Under the pieces are notes generated by a model. It saw only the letters and a program-made list of their open reading frames with translations. It searched no databases and was not told the DNA's origin. A stretch of 20,297 nucleotides of DNA from Flavobacteriaceae bacterium. GTDB lineage: Bacteria; Bacteroidota; Bacteroidia; Flavobacteriales; Flavobacteriaceae. The position numbers were made by a program, and so were the translations under genes. Below are positions 15,927 to 20,297 of this stretch, piece after piece; the first letter of the stretch is position 1; each line of letters begins with the position of its first letter. Location of the stretch: NCBI GenBank assembly GCA_002693605.1, contig NZQO01000086.1, positions 1-20,297 of the forward strand. The letters are read 5' to 3'.

Positions 15927-17917
15927 GATAGCTTCAATGTTATATTCGTACCTTTTGTTAGGGCGGTGCCCGACTCTACCGATTGCTCCACCACTTTCCC
16001 ATTGCCCACAACCTCCACCTTTAACCCTAAGTTTTCCAATAGCGAGACGGCATCCATCCCTGCCATGCCACGAACGTTCGGAATTTTGGAATGATGCTTC
16101 CGGGCTTCTAGGTAATAGTTCTCATACGCCTTTTCGAGCGATGGATCTACTTTATTTATTTCAGAAACTTCGGCAATTAGGGGCGAATCTGTAAAAATCT
16201 TCTGGGCAATGCGTTTAAAGACCGGACCCGTTACGTCGGCCCCGTAATATCCCTTTTTTGTACTTGGCTTGTGAATAACCACGATACAGGAATACTTGGG
16301 ATTATCTGCCGGGAAATATCCTGCAAAAGAGGAAATGTAGCGAGGGTTTTTCGCCCAGTCCTCTTTCCAGTACTCGGTACGGGCCGTTCCCGTTTTGCCT
16401 GCCATCGAGAAATATTCGGAATAAAGCGACTTGCCCGTGCCGCGTTTCACGATGTTCTTTAAAATATCCCGAATTTGCGCCAGGGTTTCTTCCGAAGCGA
16501 TTTTCCCGTTCACGATTTCGGTATCGAACACCTTTACTGGCTCATTCCACGCTCGTATTTCCTTGATGAACTTTGGCCGCACCATAACCCCGTTGTTGGC
16601 AATGGCGTTGTAAAAAGTAAGCACCTGCAAGGGCGTCATCTTAAGGTTGTATCCGTAGGCCATCGAGGGGAGGGCATTGCGGCTCCAGAGTTCATGCCCC
16701 GGCTCGGGTATTACGGGCGCACCTTCGCCCAGAATGCGAATGCCCACTTTATTGTGTAGCTTCCAATCGCGAAGTTTGTCGGTAAATTTTTTCGGGTCCG
16801 CGGAATAGTTCTCATCAATTACGGTAGCCAGCCCAATGTTGGAGGAAACCTCGAGCGCCCTCGCCACCGAAATTTCGCCATAGCCGCGCGTATCGGTAAT
16901 GCTCCTACCGTAAAACTGCTTGCTTCCCAACCTGGTGTCGACCACCGTAGCGGTATCGACCACCTTATCTTCCAACGCCGCCATGAGCGCCATCACCTTA
17001 AAGGTGGAGCCCGGCTCGTGGCTCTCGCCAATGGCGTAGTTCAGTTTTTCGTAATACGTACCCGCCGTGGTGCGGCCCAGGTTGGCCACCGCCTTAATTT
17101 CGCCCGTATTTACCTCCATCACGATAACGCTGCCGTGCTCGGCCTCGTAATATTCCATTTGCTTCAAGAGGGCGTGGTGGGCAATGTCCTGAATATTTAC
17201 GTCGATGGTGGAAATCACGTCCAGCCCATCCTTTGGCTCGACCTCATTTTCATCGAACACGGGCTTCCACTGGCCCTTCGCTATTTTTTGCTTAAGCCGC
17301 CGCCCTTCCTTGCCGCGCAGGTAATCGTCGAAAGCGCCTTCAAGGCCCACTTCATATTTTCCGGGGGAATCCCACTGCTCGTTACCCACAAGCCGCTCGG
17401 CAATTTTCCCGAGCGGGTGTTCGCGCACGGTACGCTGCTCTACGATGATGCCGCCACGGTACGGACCTTTGTTGAATAGCGGAAAGTTTTTTACCCTGAT
17501 ATAATCGGAATAGCCCAAATTCTTTGCTACCAATAGATATCGGTTCTTGTTGGCGCGCGCCTTTCTGAAGACATTTTGGTAATAGGAAGCCTGACGGCCG
17601 AACAGTTTCGAAAGTTCATTCGACAGGGGTACAAGCTGGGCCTCGAAGTCTTCCGAAGAAACCGTTACCGCGTCGAAACGAATATCGTACTTTGGAACCG
17701 AGGTAGCCAGAAGGCTGCCATCATCGGCATAGACATTTCCGCGGTTGGCGGGTATCACGAAATTCTTGGTGGTATTCCTCAGGGCCAGGTCACGGTACTT
17801 GTCGCCCTCCACAAACTGGATATTCAGCAGCTTGACGGCTATGGCTATCGCGAAGATGAACATACATCCGGCGATAAAGTAGAGGCGGTTTAGTATGTCT
17901 TTCTCTTCAATTGCCAC
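15923..17917 (-). CDS. ftsI: FtsI-type penicillin-binding protein (class B transpeptidase) with C-terminal PASTA domain
   Basis: This is the septal DD-transpeptidase that crosslinks peptidoglycan made by FtsW. There is one membrane span (about 13-32), then a dimerisation/pedestal domain with RGNVYADDGSLLA (59-71). The transpeptidase domain has active-site Ser304 in STFK (304-307), SSN (358-360) and KTG (508-510). Residues 611-664 (IPNVRGMAGMDAVSLLENLG and following) form one PASTA domain, which in other bacteria binds muropeptides or stabilises the enzyme. At 664 residues the length is usual for Bacteroidota. The start is GTG, four bases after the ftsL stop; its end overlaps murE by four bases. 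Position in the dcw cluster favours FtsI rather than an elongation PBP2. Confidence 0.96.
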   Translation of the reverse strand: MAIEEKDILNRLYFIAGCMFIFAIAIAVKLLNIQFVEGDKYRDLALRNTTKNFVIPANRGNVYADDGSLLATSVPKYDIRFDAVTVSSEDFEAQLVPLSNELSKLFGRQASYYQNVFRKARANKNRYLLVAKNLGYSDYIRVKNFPLFNKGPYRGGIIVEQRTVREHPLGKIAERLVGNEQWDSPGKYEVGLEGAFDDYLRGKEGRRLKQKIAKGQWKPVFDENEVEPKDGLDVISTIDVNIQDIAHHALLKQMEYYEAEHGSVIVMEVNTGEIKAVANLGRTTAGTYYEKLNYAIGESHEPGSTFKVMALMAALEDKVVDTATVVDTRLGSKQFYGRSITDTRGYGEISVARALEVSSNIGLATVIDENYSADPKKFTDKLRDWKLHNKVGIRILGEGAPVIPEPGHELWSRNALPSMAYGYNLKMTPLQVLTFYNAIANNGVMVRPKFIKEIRAWNEPVKVFDTEIVNGKIASEETLAQIRDILKNIVKRGTGKSLYSEYFSMAGKTGTARTEYWKEDWAKNPRYISSFAGYFPADNPKYSCIVVIHKPSTKKGYYGADVTGPVFKRIAQKIFTDSPLIAEVSEINKVDPSLEKAYENYYLEARKHHSKIPNVRGMAGMDAVSLLENLGLKVEVVGNGKVVEQSVESGTALTKGTNITLKLS

Positions 17918-17921
17918 CGCG

Positions 17922-18242
17922 TTACCTATTTTTAGAGTTTACCCGTATTACCTGGGGAGGCGTCATCGACGGCTGCAGCCCCCGCTGTGCCATCGCTGCC
18001 GTAATCCTGCTTTCCATTTTGGACTGCATGAGCCGTTTCCGAACGTCTAAGTATTCGCTTTTCAGCTCCTTTACCTCATTGCTGAGCTGTGCAATGCGAT
18101 GCACCTTGGTATCGGCCGTATGCGAACTACCAATCATGATAAGGGCCAGCACCGATAAAAACAGTATGAAGCGCCAGTTTTTGAACGCATCATCGCTTAC
18201 CAGAAACTTACCTTTAATGAGATCGTAAAAGTTCTTCTTCAA
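17922..18242 (-). CDS. ftsL: FtsL-like cell division protein
   Basis: The 106-residue bitopic protein has a cytoplasmic N-terminus (about 1-23), one membrane span (about 24-40, FILFLSVLALIMIGSS), then a likely coiled coil (about 48-78, HRIAQLSNEVKELKSEYLDVRKRLMQSK) in the periplasm and a short tail. This matches FtsL in size, topology and position between rsmH and ftsI. In Bacteroidota this gene is sometimes misnamed S-adenosyl-methyltransferase because of its neighbour; no methyltransferase motif is present. It should form a complex with FtsQ and FtsW-FtsI. The start is TTG at 18240-18242, seven bases after the rsmH stop; no in-frame ATG before the membrane span is available. Confidence 0.9.
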   Translation of the reverse strand: MKKNFYDLIKGKFLVSDDAFKNWRFILFLSVLALIMIGSSHTADTKVHRIAQLSNEVKELKSEYLDVRKRLMQSKMESRITAAMAQRGLQPSMTPPQVIRVNSKNR

Positions 18243-18249
18243 AACGAGC

Positions 18250-19146
18250 TTATATTTTTTCGGCCACGCGCAGTTTTGCGCTGCGGGCCCTGTTATTATC
18301 TACAATTTCCGCTTCGGAAGGAACGCTAAACTTCCCCACCGGCTTAAAGGGAACCTCAACCCTTCCAAAAACATCCTTCTCGGGCTGTCCCTCAAATTGT
18401 CCGTCGCGCATATAGCGCTTAACCAGCCGGTCCTCCAGCGAGTGGTAGCTAATCAAGCTCAAGCGGCCTCCCGGCCGAACTACTTCCTGGGTTTGCAGCA
18501 AAAACTCCTTCAATGCCTCTAGCTCCTGGTTTACTTCTATGCGAATGGCCTGGTACACTTGCGCAAGGATTTTATTCTCCTTGTGCTGCGGCAGGAAACG
18601 GCCCAGTGCCCGCTTTAGCTGCTCACTGGTTCTTATGGGCCCGTGGCTGCGCGCTTCGACAATGACCCTGGCCATGCCCGCGGCAGTGCGCAGTTCTCCA
18701 TATTGCGAAAGCACCTTACGGAGCTTTTTCTCCTCATAATTGTTCACCACATCGAAGGCTGAAAACTGGCTTTTCTGGTTCATCCGCATATCTAGATTGG
18801 CTTCGAAACGTGTACTGAACCCACGCTCCGCCACATCGAATTGATGGGACGAAACCCCGAAATCGCCCAAAATGCCGTCTACTTGGTTATGCCCGTAGAA
18901 GCGCAGAAAGCGCTTCAAAAACCTGAAATTTTCATTGATCAGCATAAACCTCGGGTCATCGATGGCATTTTCAAGCGCATCGGTATCTTGGTCGAAAGCG
19001 ATCAATTTCCCAGATTCCCCAAGGTGCCTCAATATTTCCCGGGAGTGCCCGCCGCCGCCGAAGGTAACGTCCACATACACTCCATCGGGTTGCATGTTGA
19101 GTCCCTCTACCGTTTCGGTAAGCAGTACGGGTTTATGATAGTCCAT
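18250..19146 (-). CDS. rsmH: 16S rRNA (cytosine(1402)-N(4))-methyltransferase RsmH (MraW)
   Basis: RsmH uses S-adenosylmethionine to methylate N4 of C1402 in the ribosomal decoding centre. The start MDYHKPVLLTETVEGL and the DVTFGGGGHSREIL loop (26-39) form the cofactor site. FDQD (about 55-58), ILGDFGVSSHQFD (97-109), the helical insert between, and SYHSLEDRLVK (about 239-249) are family hallmarks. The 298-residue length is normal. Its start overlaps the end of mraZ by 14 bases, so the two are probably translationally coupled. It sits second in the operon, as in most bacteria. Confidence 0.98.
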   Translation of the reverse strand: MDYHKPVLLTETVEGLNMQPDGVYVDVTFGGGGHSREILRHLGESGKLIAFDQDTDALENAIDDPRFMLINENFRFLKRFLRFYGHNQVDGILGDFGVSSHQFDVAERGFSTRFEANLDMRMNQKSQFSAFDVVNNYEEKKLRKVLSQYGELRTAAGMARVIVEARSHGPIRTSEQLKRALGRFLPQHKENKILAQVYQAIRIEVNQELEALKEFLLQTQEVVRPGGRLSLISYHSLEDRLVKRYMRDGQFEGQPEKDVFGRVEVPFKPVGKFSVPSEAEIVDNNRARSAKLRVAEKI

Positions 19147-19606
19147 CGCGAGCGTCGTTGGTGTCGCCCATTACCTCCTCTGCCAAGTCTGCAAAATCGT
19201 TGGCAGCATCGTTAATGGCCTGTTCGTATTTCTCCTTATCCCAAATCTCCACGATGTTAATCGCGGAGGAAATGACAATTTCCTTTTCCACGCCCGCAAA
19301 GGAGGCGAGGTCGTTTGGTATGTTCAACCGGCCGGTTGCATCCAATTCAACCGTCCTTACCCCCGCCGTAAAACGGCGTATAAAGTCATTATTTTTGCGG
19401 TTGAAACGGTTCAGCTTTCCCATTTTTTCCATCAGGGCGTTCCACTCCTCCATGGGGTAAAGCTCCAGGCACGGCTGAAAAACAGCACGCTTGATTACGA
19501 AGCCATTGGGCGCCACGGCAGCCAACTGCTTTTTGAGCGCAGACGGCAACATGACCCGTCCCTTTACGTCAGCCTTGCATTCGTATGTACCTATTAAATT
19601 GAGCAT
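19133..19606 (-). CDS. mraZ: Transcriptional regulator MraZ
   Basis: MraZ is a ring-forming DNA-binding protein with two SpoVT-AbrB-type half-domains, seen here as the DVKGR motif (13-17) followed by VMLPSALKK and the DATGR motif (89-93) followed by LNIPNDL. At 157 residues it has normal length. In E. coli and Mollicutes MraZ binds tandem repeats upstream of its own gene and controls the dcw operon; a matching repeat array lies upstream of the promoter here. It is the first gene of the operon. The ATG at 19606 lies about 25 bases after the expected transcription start. Confidence 0.97.
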   Translation of the reverse strand: MLNLIGTYECKADVKGRVMLPSALKKQLAAVAPNGFVIKRAVFQPCLELYPMEEWNALMEKMGKLNRFNRKNNDFIRRFTAGVRTVELDATGRLNIPNDLASFAGVEKEIVISSAINIVEIWDKEKYEQAINDAANDFADLAEEVMGDTNDARDGLS

Positions 19607-19636
19607 TAGGGGATTGGTTTTCTACCTTGTTTGATT

Positions 19637-19644
19637 CAAATATA
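19637..19644 (-). promoter_or_regulatory. Main dcw operon promoter (-7 element)
   Basis: On the minus strand TATATTTG is a perfect match to the Bacteroidota -7 consensus TAnnTTTG. It lies 30 bases before the mraZ ATG. No TTG is present at the usual -33 distance; that region is instead filled by the GTGGTA repeats, so bound MraZ would cover the -33 site. Confidence 0.75.
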
Positions 19645-19650
19645 AATAAG

Positions 19651-19700
19651 TTTTACCACTTTCTACCACATTTTACCACTTTGTTGATAAGTTTTACCAC
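19651..19700 (-). promoter_or_regulatory. MraZ operator: tandem AAAGTGGTAA boxes
   Basis: On the minus strand three adjacent 10-bp units read AAAGTGGTAA, AATGTGGTAG and AAAGTGGTAA; their GTGG cores are complementary to 19676-19679, 19666-19669 and 19656-19659. A fourth GTGGTAA core lies 21 bases further upstream (19697-19700). Known MraZ operators are direct repeats with a 10-bp period and a GTG/TGGG core; the Mollicutes form is AAAGTG[T/G]N3. The array directly precedes the mraZ -7 element. Confidence 0.8.
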
Positions 19701-19819
19701 CGTAAACCCACGCCCCCCAGCCAATCGCCTTAGACGACTGATCTGATAAGCGTTTTGCAAATGCAGGCCTGCCCTTTATCAACAATAGGGTGCCCTCATT
19801 TATTTCGGCAAAAAAAGTG

Positions 19820-19827
19820 TATTTTTG
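19820..19827 (+). promoter_or_regulatory. -7 element for the alpha/beta hydrolase gene
   Basis: TATTTTTG is a perfect TAnnTTTG match, 21 bases before the ATG at 19849. No clear TTG is seen about 19 bases upstream. It faces away from the mraZ promoter. Confidence 0.55.
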
Positions 19828-19848
19828 TTTCTGTTAATATTCGACTGA

Positions 19849-20297
19849 ATGACCAACCACCTACACGAAGAAGGGAAATTTACATACTTAAAACTGGGCG
19901 AGGGCACACCAATCGTGGTGCTTCACGGATTGATGGGAGGCCTTAGCAATTTTGACGGCGTGTCTGAGTTTTTCCCTCCCAAGGGCTATCAGATTCTTAT
20001 TCCGGAGCTACCCATTTACCAGATGCCGTTGCTAAAGACAACAGTGAAGCGTTTTGCCGAGTATGTTTCAGACTTTATCGACCATATGGGCTTCGAGAAG
20101 GTCATTTTACTCGGAAATTCACTTGGTGGACATATTGGGCTTCTGTGCACGAAATTGTTCCCCAATAAGATTCAGGCACTGGTAATTACCGGAAGTTCCG
20201 GTTTGTACGAGAGCGCCATGGGGGAGAGCTACCCAAAGCGGGGGGACCGGGATTATATACGGAAAAAGGCGGAAAATGTCTTCTATGACCCTCAGGT
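19849..20297 (+). CDS. Alpha/beta hydrolase (partial, runs off the window)
   Basis: The first 149 residues are visible. They begin MTNHLHEEGKFTYLKLGEG and show the alpha/beta hydrolase pattern: an oxyanion-side HG motif in VVLHGLMGG (about 23-31) and the nucleophile elbow GNSLGG (about 89-94, Ser in GxSxG). The catalytic Asp and His should lie beyond the window end. There is no signal peptide, so it is probably cytoplasmic. The substrate cannot be told; esterases, thioesterases and MhpC-like hydrolases all fit. It is divergent from the dcw operon, with 242 bases between its ATG and that of mraZ. That gap holds both promoters and the MraZ repeats, so MraZ could in principle affect it. Confidence 0.85.
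   Translation, partial: MTNHLHEEGKFTYLKLGEGTPIVVLHGLMGGLSNFDGVSEFFPPKGYQILIPELPIYQMPLLKTTVKRFAEYVSDFIDHMGFEKVILLGNSLGGHIGLLCTKLFPNKIQALVITGSSGLYESAMGESYPKRGDRDYIRKKAENVFYDPQ

Noticed and set aside
19651..19700. Short tandem repeats as a CRISPR-like or simple repeat array
   Set aside because: Units are 10 bp with no spacers and sit at the mraZ promoter; the MraZ operator explains them fully.

Overview
This window is a Bacteroidota (Flavobacteriia-type) chromosome segment built around an almost complete dcw (division and cell wall) cluster. The lineage call rests on four things: the gene order mraZ-rsmH-ftsL-ftsI-murE-mraY-murD-ftsW-murG-murC-ftsQ-ftsA-ftsZ with no ddl, murF or ftsB; the FtsZ C-terminus ending NNSFLHDNVD; -7 elements of the TAnnTTTG type; and the absence of Shine-Dalgarno motifs before the genes. 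GC content looks moderate, roughly the mid-40s percent by eye (not computed).

Layout. Positions 31-3257 hold four accessory genes: an MtfA-like zinc peptidase and a small hypothetical protein with a UvrD-C/Tudor-like N-terminus on the minus strand, then a DinB-like protein and a multi-pass membrane protein on the plus strand. Positions 3312-3960 form a compact minus-strand unit: promoter, GatB/YqeY-domain protein, tRNA-Arg(UCG), strong terminator. Positions 3975-19700 are the dcw operon, read right to left on the minus strand. It opens with an operator-like array of 10-bp repeats and a TATATTTG promoter before mraZ, and closes with a strong intrinsic terminator after ftsZ. At the right edge a divergent alpha/beta hydrolase gene runs off the window.

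How the genes work together. MurC, MurD and MurE add the first peptide residues to UDP-MurNAc; the DNPR motif of MurE predicts meso-diaminopimelate. MraY and MurG make lipid I and lipid II. FtsW polymerises the glycan and FtsI crosslinks it. FtsL and FtsQ scaffold the inner-membrane complex. FtsA tethers FtsZ filaments to the membrane, and MraZ is the likely autoregulator. Many genes overlap or are separated by a few bases, so translational coupling is expected.

Most notable points. (1) murG has no ATG, GTG or TTG upstream of its essential glycine loop. Its reading frame continues directly from the ftsW stop codon, which implies an AUU/AUC start, readthrough of the ftsW stop, or a base error. 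(2) There is a clear MraZ-operator-like array. (3) ftsL, ftsI, murE and murC all use non-ATG starts. (4) MraY carries an insertion of about 46 residues and FtsZ a linker of about 330 residues. I saw no wholly novel system; most of the window is a conserved housekeeping cluster.
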